From Kofleriaceae bacterium (GTDB lineage: Bacteria > Myxococcota_A > Polyangia > Haliangiales > Haliangiaceae): a DNA stretch of 6,119 bases. Of the stretch, positions 1 through 5,902 are shown in pieces; positions within the stretch are counted from its first letter, which is position 1; the number at the start of each line of letters is the position of its first letter. The notes below the pieces were generated by a model that saw only the letters and a list, made by a program, of their open reading frames with translations, was not told the DNA's origin and searched no databases. A program made the translations under genes and the position numbers. Where the stretch lies: assembly GCA_016763395.1 (NCBI GenBank), contig JAESTW010000257.1, positions 1 through 6,119 on the forward strand, written 5' to 3'.

Positions 1-82
1 CTGACTCGCGACCTTACGCATGCTGAGCCCAAGTAGTCCATCGTTAAGATAAATACTGTGGGCCGCAGCCAAAATTGAGTCA

Positions 83-94
83 CGTGTCGACACG
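83..94. repeat. Perfect 12-bp palindrome CGTGTCGACACG
   Basis: The twelve bases CGTGTCGACACG are identical to their reverse complement and lie in non-coding sequence. Perfect palindromes of this size are often sites for dimeric regulators, but no promoter elements around it are clear and no neighbouring regulator gene is visible. It could also be chance. The palindrome itself is certain; a regulatory function is only a possibility. Confidence 0.3.
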
Positions 95-196
95 AGGTGA
101 ACAGTGTTAACCTAAGCCGCGCTCCTGTCAACCACTATTGAGGATTTTGGATTCCTCCTGTGTTGATGATCACATTGCTGAAGAGTTGAGCGCACG

Positions 197-230
197 AAAG
201 CTCCGCAGCGAAGAACGGCTACGGAGCTTT
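197..230 (-). terminator. Hairpin, probable terminator of the hemerythrin/reductase operon
   Basis: Two 9-base arms (AAAGCTCCG at 197-205, CGGAGCTTT at 222-230) are perfect inverted repeats. On the minus-strand RNA the next four inner positions also pair (UAGC with GCUG, one U-G wobble), giving a continuous 13-bp stem with an 8-nt loop. On the plus strand the same wobble position becomes an A-C mismatch, so the structure favours minus-strand transcription. It lies about 60 nt after the reductase stop codon. The 3' arm ends in CUUU followed by CGUGCG, so the U-tract is only three bases. It may therefore be a weak intrinsic terminator or a 3'-end stabilising stem rather than a strong terminator. 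Confidence 0.5.
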
Positions 231-289
231 ACACTCACAATAGGGACACCGCTCCAAGACGAAGAAGATCTAGGAACGCTCGTCGGCTG

Positions 290-1255
290 CTACGACCACG
301 AGCGATCTGCTCGATTGTGAGCCTTGTCGAAATCAAGGGCGGGACCTATGGGGATGATTCCGCTTGGGTTGAGGCGCTGACTTCGTCCGTAGTATCCAAG
401 TTTGTAGATGTCTGTCCGAACTGTCTCACCAAATCCAGGCGTTTGGTAAAGGTCGCGAACGTACTCACCAAGGTTTGCAAAATCCGAGATTCTCTGGCGG
501 TTGCATTTGAAGTGACTAAAGTAGACAGCGTCGAAGCGAACAAGGGTCGTGAAGAGCCGGACATCCGCCTCGGTAATTTGATTGCCCACTACGTAGCGAT
601 GCTGAGCCAAACGTTCTTCTACACGGTCCAAGCTGGCAAAGAGGTTGGCAAAAGCCTCTTCATAGGCATCTTGACTTCGCGCGAAGCCGCATCGATAGAC
701 GCCGTTATTGATGCCCGAATAGATCCATTCGTTGACTTCATCAATCTCCTTTCGAAGTGGCTCTGGATACAAATCGACCGTGCCCTCGCTCCATTCACCA
801 AACTCGCTGTTGAGCATGCGGATGATCTCTGCGGATTCGTCACAAACGATCGTTCCCAACTTTCGATCCCAGAGCACCGGAACGGTTGCGCTACCTGTGT
901 AGTGTGCGCCGGACATGGTGTGCAGACGGTGCAGAGGGAACTTCTTCACGGGCAGTAAATCGTCAATCGAGTCCGAGAACCACCAACCGTCTTCGTCTCG
1001 ATGATAGTGGGCAACGCTCACTCCAATGACCTCTTGGAGTTTTTTGATATTGCGTGTAATCACCGTACGATGGGCCCACGGACAATTGTGAGCCACCCAC
1101 AGGTGGTATCGGCCTTTCTCAGGTGGAAATTCTGCCCCGGTCTCACGGGAGATGCTGTGGCGAAACTTCGTCACACCTCGGACAAATGCGCCCTTGTCAT
1201 CAACCCGTGTCTTCTCCTCAGAAACCCGCCAAACGTCGTCATACATTCTACCCAT
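290..1255 (-). CDS. yqjG: Glutathionyl-hydroquinone reductase (Xi-class GST, YqjG/ECM4 family)
   Basis: This 321-residue protein is full length for the family, which reduces glutathionyl-hydroquinones to hydroquinones with glutathione in the cytoplasm. The thioredoxin-like N-terminal half carries the active-site motif CPWAHR with catalytic Cys58, a VPVL loop with the expected cis-Pro126, and a DES motif (139-141) typical of glutathione binding. The helical C-terminal half has NGVYRCGFA (184-192, Tyr187) and ends in the family signature around YYG (288-290) and NPSGIIPIGP (296-305). Tyr187 and Tyr288/289 match by position the tyrosines that line the active site in E. coli YqjG. An AAGGAG lies 10 nt before Met1; a second AAGGA lies 11 nt before Met4 (1246), so Met4 is a possible alternative start. 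The gene follows a hemerythrin-like gene and overlaps its end by 8 nt if Met1 is used. Family assignment is firm; the physiological quinone is unknown. Confidence 0.95.
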   Translation of the reverse strand: MGRMYDDVWRVSEEKTRVDDKGAFVRGVTKFRHSISRETGAEFPPEKGRYHLWVAHNCPWAHRTVITRNIKKLQEVIGVSVAHYHRDEDGWWFSDSIDDLLPVKKFPLHRLHTMSGAHYTGSATVPVLWDRKLGTIVCDESAEIIRMLNSEFGEWSEGTVDLYPEPLRKEIDEVNEWIYSGINNGVYRCGFARSQDAYEEAFANLFASLDRVEERLAQHRYVVGNQITEADVRLFTTLVRFDAVYFSHFKCNRQRISDFANLGEYVRDLYQTPGFGETVRTDIYKLGYYGRSQRLNPSGIIPIGPALDFDKAHNRADRSWS

Positions 1256-1808
1256 TGTCCTTCATCTCCTTTTCTTCCATCGCCAATTCACGCAGCAGGC
1301 CCGAGATATGGCCACGGCTGTATCTCGCAAATTCTTTTGGCTTCAATGCCAAGAGGAGAGGAATTACCATCTCCTCTTCTTGTGCAAGATGCGGAACCAG
1401 TACCTCATCGTGTTGTTTCAGTGCGTGAGCGAATTTCAGCGCATCACCTTCACTCTCTGCCGCATACACCCGTTCCTCGACTTGTCCGATAATCCTGTGA
1501 TGCATTTCCAAAACAGCCATGCTCACCCCGTACTTGGCGTCTAAATAGGGGTACAATTTTCCCTCTTCGTAGCCTTCATGACTCTTCATTCCACGTTTCC
1601 ATCGCCGAAAGAGGCTTGCCAGATCAACACGGGGTGCTCGCGTTGGCGACAAAGCCCACGCCTGCATCGACTCCCTCACCAGGTGCCTGCTAATGTCTCT
1701 GAAGTTCTCGTGTGAACCAAGAAGAAGTGCTTGGCTGGGAAAGTTCGCATGAGCCGGCCAGTCCGATCGTGGTAAGTCCGGTGGGGATGCTTTGTGTTTC
1801 TGATTCAT
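1248..1808 (-). CDS. Hemerythrin-like HHE-domain protein
   Basis: This 186-residue protein has no signal peptide and is probably cytoplasmic. It shows the histidine/acidic pattern of a hemerythrin HHE four-helix bundle that binds a non-heme di-iron centre: His33 in helix 1, His77 with Glu81 (HEGYE) in helix 2, His103/His104 in helix 3, and His140 with Glu144 (HLAQEEE) in helix 4; His133 is one turn earlier. Which of the paired histidines binds iron cannot be told from sequence. Family members bind O2 or NO or act in iron or redox sensing, and no specific role can be assigned. The start is supported by AGAGGA 7 nt upstream (1816-1821). The first 25 or so residues, rich in Pro and Ser, precede the fold and look disordered. 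The gene is first in a two-gene operon with the glutathionyl-hydroquinone reductase, which suggests a shared oxidative or electrophile stress role; that link is inferred. Confidence 0.88.
   Translation of the reverse strand: MNQKHKASPPDLPRSDWPAHANFPSQALLLGSHENFRDISRHLVRESMQAWALSPTRAPRVDLASLFRRWKRGMKSHEGYEEGKLYPYLDAKYGVSMAVLEMHHRIIGQVEERVYAAESEGDALKFAHALKQHDEVLVPHLAQEEEMVIPLLLALKPKEFARYSRGHISGLLRELAMEEKEMKDNG
1266..1271 (-). promoter_or_regulatory. Ribosome binding site of the reductase, inside the hemerythrin gene
   Basis: AAGGAG on the minus strand lies within the last codons of the hemerythrin-like gene, 10 nt before the reductase ATG at 1255. Ribosomes finishing the upstream gene would pass over it, which fits coupled translation. 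A second, weaker AAGGA (1258-1262) is closer and better spaced for the internal ATG at 1246, so the start is not fully decided. Confidence 0.6.
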
Positions 1809-2102
1809 TGTGTTTTCCTCTATGGATTGAGTTTCGTTGGACCGATGATGCGTTCAACCTAGCCATGAATAAGGAAAGCACTAGCCGGTACAACTGGGAT
1901 ACTCCATCCCATCAGTGGGTCCCCACGCGGCGTGCAGTTTCCACACAAGTTTCTCGATCTCGCCTCAATTGTCCAGATCTTCGGGTGTTTAGAGTGGCCC
2001 ACAGTGAACAATGCAACTCGCCAACTCACTGCGTACATACAACCACACCAGTCTTTACTCTTCAGCAAACATCTGCAAGGAGCAACGCGCTACACTTTTG
2101 TC
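1809..2102. other. Divergent intergenic region between the hemerythrin and beta-helix genes
   Basis: This 294-nt stretch must hold the promoters of both flanking divergent genes unless transcription enters from elsewhere. Frames crossing it have no codon-level support as genes. I saw no hexamer pair on either strand that I would defend as a promoter. The best minus-strand candidate is TTGTAC, 16 nt, TATTCA, about half matching at each hexamer. An AAGGAG at 2077-2082 precedes the plus-strand gene but is 20 nt from its ATG, too far for a normal Shine-Dalgarno. Confidence 0.55.
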
Positions 2103-3395
2103 ATGTCTACCAGAGGTACATTGTACTCGAAATATTGGGGCCTCAGCCTCGCCATGCTTCTCCCCTTATGGGCGGTTGGCTGCAGTGATTCCTCTACCGC
2201 AGGTCCCGGACAGGATGCTGGCGACAGTCCACAGATCGACGGTGGCAGTACCCCCGATGGGGGTGGAGAGAACCCAAGTGGCTTGCTACCTCCGAGTATG
2301 TCACCTGTATTGACCTACTGTCCCTTTACCGACGCTAGCGATCTTGGCCAGTTCGAGGGACGCACTGTTGTCCGGGTTTGCCACAGCGGCGATACCCGAG
2401 CTGGCTGTGACGTCAACACCTTGGCCGACGCGCTTAGCCAGGTCTCGTCGGGAGACTGGATCGAAATTGTCGGCGATGGCCCGGCGTACAATCAGTGCGG
2501 AGTCATCCCAGCGACGCTGTCCGACATAGAGATTGTCGGCGTGTGCGGACGGCCCCATTTGCAAAACAAGGTATGCCAGAGCAAAGGAACTTTTCTTAAC
2601 CTCGGACGAGACATAAGCATCTCCAATATTGAAGTCTCCGATGCCAAGATCTCCCAGCAGGAAGGTCGCAATGGCGCTGCCGTCCGAGATCAAGGGTTGG
2701 GCAACCTAAACTTGAGTTATGTGTACTTCCACAACAACCAAAACGGCATTCTCGGTGGCAAAGGAGTCATTCGCATTGATTGGTCTAGGTTCGAAGCAAA
2801 CGGTTCTCCGCTGGACCCTGGTTTCACTCACAATACCTATTTTAGTGCGGACGTCGACAACGTCATCATCAACTACAGCCTCTTCTTGCGTGCGCAAAAC
2901 GAAGGCAACAACATGAAGTCTCGAGCCAAGCGTATGGAGTTTCACTGCTCCGTGTCCGCATCACTTGATGGAATCGATAGTCGTGAGATGGATATTTCAG
3001 AGGGTGGCGAGCTAGTCATTACCAATAGCCTGTTCGAGCAGGGTGCCGTTAGTGCCAACTCCAACATTATCGGCTTTGCTACCGAGGCAGGAAACCCGGA
3101 CAGGCGGCACGAGATGCAAAGTATCGTCATTCGAGACACCGATATTATCAACGATCGTTCAGGCGGCTCTTTTGTTGCGTACAACGCATTTAATGGTTTC
3201 ACGATGGACTTGGAGAACGTCCGCTTTATAGGTTCAGGTGAGCACTTGAGAAAAACTAACGACGGTATGGAAAGCAATACTGAAGCAGGCTCCGAGAGCT
3301 TCTCGGACAGAGCGGGAGCCGGATTACCTGCCTATAGCGACGATCATATGCAACTCCCTATGCCTCGTGGCTGCCCAGGTTTTGAGTACTTCTAG
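2103..3395 (+). CDS. Lipoprotein with right-handed parallel beta-helix (polysaccharide-lyase-like)
   Basis: A 430-residue exported protein. Residues 1-27 are a lipoprotein signal peptide (Arg4, Lys10, hydrophobic core, lipobox AVGC with Cys27), followed by a low-complexity linker rich in Asp, Gly, Ser and Pro to about residue 60. The rest is built of short beta-strand rungs alternating with Asn/Gly turns, as in parallel beta-helix lyases. Segments around HNTYF (His243), MKSRA (Lys272, Arg274) and EMDISEGGE (Glu295, Asp297), then an N-rich rung, match the pattern of a widespread uncharacterised family of bacterial beta-helix proteins with conserved H, K-R and D-x2-3-GG positions. These are candidate substrate or catalytic residues; no substrate can be named. 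The ATG at 2103 is chosen because the signal peptide begins there, although the AAGGAG upstream is 20 nt away. The muramidase gene follows 76 nt downstream on the same strand and may be co-transcribed. The fold is likely; enzymatic activity is inferred. Confidence 0.82.
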   Translation: MSTRGTLYSKYWGLSLAMLLPLWAVGCSDSSTAGPGQDAGDSPQIDGGSTPDGGGENPSGLLPPSMSPVLTYCPFTDASDLGQFEGRTVVRVCHSGDTRAGCDVNTLADALSQVSSGDWIEIVGDGPAYNQCGVIPATLSDIEIVGVCGRPHLQNKVCQSKGTFLNLGRDISISNIEVSDAKISQQEGRNGAAVRDQGLGNLNLSYVYFHNNQNGILGGKGVIRIDWSRFEANGSPLDPGFTHNTYFSADVDNVIINYSLFLRAQNEGNNMKSRAKRMEFHCSVSASLDGIDSREMDISEGGELVITNSLFEQGAVSANSNIIGFATEAGNPDRRHEMQSIVIRDTDIINDRSGGSFVAYNAFNGFTMDLENVRFIGSGEHLRKTNDGMESNTEAGSESFSDRAGAGLPAYSDDHMQLPMPRGCPGFEYF

Positions 3396-3400
3396 CGTAC

Positions 3401-3438
3401 TACTGCCACAGTCTGTGACTTGGCTTTCCAGGGCAGTA
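3401..3438 (+). repeat. 7-bp inverted repeat in the gap after the beta-helix gene
   Basis: TACTGCC (3401-3407) and GGCAGTA (3432-3438) are perfect inverted repeats separated by 24 nt, starting 6 nt after the beta-helix stop codon. A small stem TGG-CTTT-CCA can form within the loop. There is no U-tract after the second arm, so an intrinsic terminator is unlikely. It could be an intercistronic processing or stability element, or chance. Confidence 0.3.
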
Positions 3439-3471
3439 TCGCTGCTCTGAACAACCTATTTGAGCCCGCTT

Positions 3472-4818
3472 ATGAATTCGGAAAACTTCGCAGTGAACTT
3501 CTTCATTGTTATCGCTATTGCCATTGCCGGCTCGTCCTGTACATCTCTAGACATCCCAGAAGGCGACGAATTGGAGACTCTGTCCTCGGCAGTCGTCACT
3601 TGTCCGGGCACAGAGACAACCTTTGGCATTGATGTATCCAGGTATCAAGGAGACATCAACTGGACGATGCTCGCCGATGCAGATGTGAAGTTTGCCTATA
3701 TTCAGATCAGCCGACGAATCGACGATATTGATCCTAAATTCGAGGAGAACTGGTCAGAAGCCAAAGCCGCCGGTATTTTGCGCGGGGCCTACCAACGCTT
3801 TCAACCTGAGCAAGATGTTCTCACACAAGCCAACATATTCCTGGACAAACTTGGTCCTTTTCAACGTGGAGACCTGCCGCCGATGCTGGACGTCGAAGAT
3901 AGCGGCAACCTATCGGCTGAGATGATCGCCGCTCGAGTGCGAGAATGGCTCGTCTATGTTGAATCTGCCCTCGGCGTTCGTCCGATTATTTACACCGGAC
4001 GGTTTTTCTGGCGAGATACGTTAAACAGTGCTGATTTCACCGAGTACCCGTTGTGGATCGCCCACTACACCCAAGAATGTCCGAATATTCCCGCGCCTTG
4101 GTCCCAGTGGTCCTTTCATCAATACAGTAGTTCGGCTGTGTTACCCGGTATCACTGAAAACACGGTTGACGTTAATACCTTCAATGGCACGATTGATGAC
4201 TTACTAGCGCTCAGCTGCGGCGACAGCTGTCAGCCCTGCGCTCGAATTGAAACAGAAACGATACTCGACGAGTCCGGGGAGTGCTTTGTGGCTGGAGGTA
4301 GCCCTGAGTTTTTTCGACGTGAGAACGAGGGCTACGACATGTCGCTTTTGTGGACCCATACCACCGACGCGGACACCGTTGGAAACTTCGGACAGTGGAC
4401 GCTAGACTTTTCCCAGGAGGGGAACTATCTAGTCGAGGCCCATATCCTGTCTCCCTGGGGGATGTCTGAGAGTGCTTCGTACTTAGTTCGTCACGCCGGA
4501 CAAGCGACAGCAGTAGCGCTCAATCAGAGCGCAGCGAATGGCTGGTCTAGTCTTGGCGAGTTCACCTTTGCTTCTGGCGGTGATCAATCGATTCGCCTCG
4601 ACGACAATACTGGCGAGGCCAACGAGGGCAATACGAAGTTGGTCTTCGATGCGATGCGATTCACCTTACTTCCGCCCTTGCCTGAACCTGAACCGGAGCC
4701 GGAGAATAAAGACACTGGTTGCCAGATCGCCGACGGATCGGCAGCAACCTGGTGGATAGGGCTGCTAGTCTTCTTGTTCTATATCCGGCGTAGACGACAC
4801 TCTACGCTCGGTATTTGA
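3472..4818 (+). CDS. Surface-anchored GH25 muramidase with golvesin-like domain and MYXO-CTERM-like tail
   Basis: A 448-residue exported protein predicted to cut the beta-1,4 bond between N-acetylmuramic acid and N-acetylglucosamine in peptidoglycan. Residues 1-23 form a hydrophobic leader ending in AGSSC (Cys23, possible lipidation). The GH25 domain (about 51-245) has the strand-1 motif FGIDVSRYQG (Asp54), the catalytic DxE pair Asp140/Glu142 (LDVED) and a late Asp233 (VDVN), matching the acidic residues of the family. After a Cys-rich link (C249, C253, C256) comes a golvesin/xanthan-lyase C-terminal-like domain (about 258-400), recognised from YLVEAH, the ALNQSAANGW-SSLGEF stretch and FDAMRF; it probably binds carbohydrate or surfaces. 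Then follow a Pro-Glu spacer (404-411), Cys417 in DTGC, a membrane helix (about 425-438) and four Arg, as in MYXO-CTERM sorting tails. The start is uncertain: TTG 3460, ATG 3472 and GTG 3493 all lack a good Shine-Dalgarno, and the leader has no Lys or Arg. Catalytic domain firm; anchoring inferred. Confidence 0.92.
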   Translation: MNSENFAVNFFIVIAIAIAGSSCTSLDIPEGDELETLSSAVVTCPGTETTFGIDVSRYQGDINWTMLADADVKFAYIQISRRIDDIDPKFEENWSEAKAAGILRGAYQRFQPEQDVLTQANIFLDKLGPFQRGDLPPMLDVEDSGNLSAEMIAARVREWLVYVESALGVRPIIYTGRFFWRDTLNSADFTEYPLWIAHYTQECPNIPAPWSQWSFHQYSSSAVLPGITENTVDVNTFNGTIDDLLALSCGDSCQPCARIETETILDESGECFVAGGSPEFFRRENEGYDMSLLWTHTTDADTVGNFGQWTLDFSQEGNYLVEAHILSPWGMSESASYLVRHAGQATAVALNQSAANGWSSLGEFTFASGGDQSIRLDDNTGEANEGNTKLVFDAMRFTLLPPLPEPEPEPENKDTGCQIADGSAATWWIGLLVFLFYIRRRRHSTLGI

Positions 4819-4859
4819 GTAGCTCTATCGAGGTTCCGACACCCAATTGGCTATCGAGC

Positions 4860-5831
4860 TTAGTTGCAGCCTTGGTCTGTCGGCATCAAGGTCTCTGGAT
4901 CGTAGATTTGTCCGAAGAGGATGCACATCTCATCGCTGGCCGTGACCCCAAATCGCAAGGACGAGTCTGTGGTGTTTTGGTAGTTACATGTCCATTCGAA
5001 GCCCTCCCCGGCCTTGACTAGCACAGGCTCGTCAAAGGTGTGGTCGGCGTCTTCGTAGTTCGGACTGGTGTAAATGAGCTCTCCGTCCTTCGTGCCACCT
5101 TTGTACCGGACGGGAAAGTCGGTTCCCCATTGGTGGGTGTGGCGAGTAAGTTGAAACACCATCGCGTCTTTGTCGAAAGTACAAGATTTGGTGAAGGAAG
5201 CACTTTGTCCGGCGGGTGTGTTGATGAGGAAGTTGTAGAATCCGATGGAGCCAGCAATATGCGCGATGTCTTCTTCACCTCCAAGGTGAAAATTGACAGC
5301 AGATCGCGCTTCGATCGCAGTCTCGCTTGCGTTTAGGTAGTGGTAGTTCATGACCAGAAATTGTCCGCCCTTATAAACGCGGCCAATGCCAGCTGGGTAG
5401 TCTTCTCGGCTGTAGATCTGTTGCGCACCAGTCACGGCGAGCAGGGCATCCCCACCACCTGGCAGGGAAGGTCCGATGCAATTGTAACGCTGGCCAACGG
5501 TTAGACCGGATTCATTTCCCTCTTCCACTGCCGCGACGATGAGGTGATGGCTACTGCTAGTCATCTTTGTTTCGAAGCCAGTAACGTAATAGGTATCGTT
5601 AGCGTCGCCGGGCAGTTGTGCGATTTCGCAGTACTCGACGTCCTGTCCGGCAGCAATCTCTATACCTGTGGTCCTGACTTGAAATCCCATGAGAGGCAAA
5701 TCAAGGCAGGGCTCTTCCGTGCACGCGACTTGTGCATCGACGTCAATTTCGACTTCCGCATCTGGCGTGTCGCTACCCGAAGTTTGACTAGAGCAGGCCA
5801 GAAGAATGGGGAAAAGGCTTGCGAGTTTCAT
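4860..5831 (-). CDS. Lipoprotein of the PHM/DBM copper type II ascorbate-dependent monooxygenase family
   Basis: A 323-residue exported protein. The short lipoprotein signal ends in LLAC (Cys13) and is followed by an acidic Ser/Asp linker. The rest matches the two-domain copper fold of peptidylglycine alpha-hydroxylating and dopamine beta-monooxygenases, which hydroxylate C-H bonds using O2 and an electron donor. All six copper ligands have counterparts: His95-His96 (SSSHHLIV) and His164 (NYHY) for CuH, His231 and His233 (RHTHQWG) and Met302 (SDEMC) for CuM. Cysteines 217, 282, 303 and 322 are placed like the C-terminal disulfides of PHM; Cys68/Cys118 could be an N-domain pair and Cys37/Cys42 a linker pair. 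The substrate is unknown. ATG 5831 is chosen because the signal peptide starts there; no Shine-Dalgarno precedes it and the predicted transcript would be leaderless. It lies 71 nt downstream of corA on the same strand and converges on the muramidase gene. Fold and ligand set are strong; activity is not shown. Confidence 0.88.
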   Translation of the reverse strand: MKLASLFPILLACSSQTSGSDTPDAEVEIDVDAQVACTEEPCLDLPLMGFQVRTTGIEIAAGQDVEYCEIAQLPGDANDTYYVTGFETKMTSSSHHLIVAAVEEGNESGLTVGQRYNCIGPSLPGGGDALLAVTGAQQIYSREDYPAGIGRVYKGGQFLVMNYHYLNASETAIEARSAVNFHLGGEEDIAHIAGSIGFYNFLINTPAGQSASFTKSCTFDKDAMVFQLTRHTHQWGTDFPVRYKGGTKDGELIYTSPNYEDADHTFDEPVLVKAGEGFEWTCNYQNTTDSSLRFGVTASDEMCILFGQIYDPETLMPTDQGCN

Positions 5832-5838
5832 AAGAGAG

Positions 5839-5867
5839 AAAATACCATCGAATGCGGGTTCTAACAA
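5839..5867 (-). promoter_or_regulatory. Candidate sigma70-type promoter of the copper protein gene
   Basis: On the minus strand TTGTTA (5867-5862) and TATTTT (5844-5839) are separated by exactly 17 nt. Each hexamer matches 4 of 6 consensus bases. The expected transcription start, 7 nt after the -10 element, falls at 5832 or 5831, that is at or one base before the ATG. This agrees with the lack of a Shine-Dalgarno and implies a leaderless mRNA. With 4/6 matches, chance is not excluded. Confidence 0.42.
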
Positions 5868-5902
5868 TACTTCCACTACGCCGAAGGCCTCGGGCTCCCT
5901 GC

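Larger units (their letters stand above)
1..289. other. Intergenic region at the left edge, no supported gene
   Basis: Nothing here reads as a convincing gene. In plus frame 1 the edge is open for 11 codons before a TAG at 34-36, which could be the last residues of an off-window gene but is too short to judge. A 60-codon plus-strand reading frame from a TTG at 138 to 320 has no Shine-Dalgarno, no recognisable protein features and runs into the 3' end of the reductase gene on the other strand, so it is not called. The region holds a 12-bp palindrome (83-94) and a strong hairpin (197-230), both listed separately. Confidence 0.6.

Noticed and set aside
1..36. Possible C-terminal end of a gene entering from the left (plus frame 1, 11 codons then TAG)
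   Set aside because: Too short to distinguish from chance; no protein features can be read.
1..41. Minus-strand ATGs at 41 and 21 open to the left edge
   Set aside because: No Shine-Dalgarno before either, and only 7-13 codons are visible.
138..320. 60-codon plus-strand reading frame starting with TTG
   Set aside because: No Shine-Dalgarno, no recognisable motif, and it overlaps both the hairpin at 197-230 and the 3' end of the reductase gene on the other strand.
317..958. Long plus-strand frame of 213 codons
   Set aside because: Lies opposite the clear glutathionyl-hydroquinone reductase gene and has no family features; it is an antisense shadow.
1907..1920. CCCA-TCAG-TGGG small hairpin in the divergent intergenic region
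   Set aside because: A 4-bp stem of this kind is expected often by chance and is not linked to any promoter element.
1932..2102. N-terminal extension of the beta-helix protein by 57 codons
   Set aside because: The extension would bury the lipoprotein signal peptide that begins at the ATG at 2103.
4821..4860. AGCTC/GAGCT inverted repeat and two copies of CTATCGAG (4825-4832, 4851-4858) in the convergent gap
   Set aside because: The stem is only 5 bp with a 30-nt loop and no U-tract, so a bidirectional terminator is not supported; the 8-bp direct repeat is short enough to be chance.
5880..5900. CCGA/TCGG stem after the corA stop as a terminator
   Set aside because: Only 4 bp with a mismatch outside it, and no U-tract follows.
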